Source: Pseudomonadota bacterium
GTDB taxonomy: Bacteria; Pseudomonadota; Alphaproteobacteria; Rhizobiales; Beijerinckiaceae
Length of the DNA: 5,289 nucleotides
Direction: 5' to 3'
Assembly (NCBI GenBank): GCA_023422485.1
Contig: JAGTAM010000624.1
Coordinates: forward strand, 1-5,289
Below are positions 4,928 through 5,289 of this stretch, one piece after another (the first letter of the stretch is position 1; every line of letters begins with the position of its first letter). Made by a program: the position numbers and the translations under genes. Below the pieces are notes generated by a model. That model searched no databases. It saw only the letters and a list, made by a program, of their open reading frames with translations, and was not told the origin of the DNA.

Positions 4928-5289
4928 ATGACGCGAGCCTTCATCTTTCCGGGACAGGGCAGCCAAGCGGTCGGCATGGGCAAGGCGCTGAGCGACGCGT
5001 CACCGGCCGCCCGGCAGGTCTTCGAGGAGGTCGATGCGGCACTCGGCCAGAACCTGTCGCGGCTGATGTTCGAGGGCCCTTCGGAGGAACTGACGCTGAC
5101 CGCCAACGCGCAGCCGGCGCTGATGGCGGCGAGCCTCGCGGTGCTGCGCACCCTGGAGGCCGAGCGCGGCCTCGATCTGGCGCGCGACGCGGCTTTCGTG
5201 GCCGGCCACTCGCTCGGCGAGTACTCGGCGCTCGCTGCCGCCGGCACCTTCACGATCTCCGACGCCGCCCGCCTGCTGCGCATCCGCGG
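4928..5289 (+). CDS. fabD: Malonyl-CoA:ACP transacylase, 5' part
   Basis: It transfers malonyl from CoA to acyl carrier protein, supplying the extender unit for type II fatty acid synthesis in the cytoplasm. The first 120 residues are visible of a usual 310 or so; the rest runs off the window. It begins MTRAFIFPGQGSQAVGMG, with the family's N-terminal GQGSQ motif at 9-13. AQPALMAASLA (61-71) is the next conserved segment. The nucleophile elbow GHSLGEYSAL (93-102) places the catalytic Ser at residue 95. The catalytic His lies beyond the window edge. The ATG at 4928 gives the standard N-terminus. In alphaproteobacteria fabD usually leads a fabD-fabG-acpP-fabF cluster, so those genes are expected downstream, but they are not visible here. 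Confidence 0.97.
   Translation, partial: MTRAFIFPGQGSQAVGMGKALSDASPAARQVFEEVDAALGQNLSRLMFEGPSEELTLTANAQPALMAASLAVLRTLEAERGLDLARDAAFVAGHSLGEYSALAAAGTFTISDAARLLRIR

Overview
The window is high-GC DNA (codon third positions mostly G/C). Its gene content and protein style fit an alphaproteobacterium, most likely Methylobacterium/Methylorubrum. That assignment rests on composition and recollection of protein flavour, not on a search. Two housekeeping genes run off the edges, and the interior holds less familiar accessory genes.

Layout: (1) 1-881, + strand: 3' part of an RsmB-type 16S rRNA m5C methyltransferase with both catalytic cysteines. (2) 942-1106, - strand: a 54-residue two-helix membrane protein, convergent with rsmB. 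(3) 1107-1411: a divergent intergenic region, unusually AT-rich at its right end, with several palindromes and a plausible sigma70-type promoter. (4) 1412-2485, +: an exported multi-pass membrane protein with a DoxX-like C-terminal half; its predicted mature N-terminus is His in an HVKWF motif. A strong intrinsic terminator follows at 2513-2555. (5) 2849-4042, +: a divergent alpha-oxoamine synthase of the PLP fold-type I group that keeps the Schiff-base Lys but has replaced several otherwise conserved family residues. (6) 4043-4309: no convincing gene, only a bulged hairpin and an open stretch on the minus strand without a start codon. (7) 4310-4639, -: a 109-residue orphan helical protein. 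(8) 4928-5289, +: 5' part of fabD, malonyl-CoA:ACP transacylase.

The genes do not form one operon. A strong terminator separates the DoxX-like gene from the synthase gene, fabD has its own leader, and the two small genes lie on the opposite strand. I see no CRISPR array, tRNA, rRNA, insertion sequence or complete new system. The best candidates for novelty are the active-site-altered oxoamine synthase, the N-terminal-His membrane protein with its palindrome-rich upstream region, and the two unassigned small proteins.
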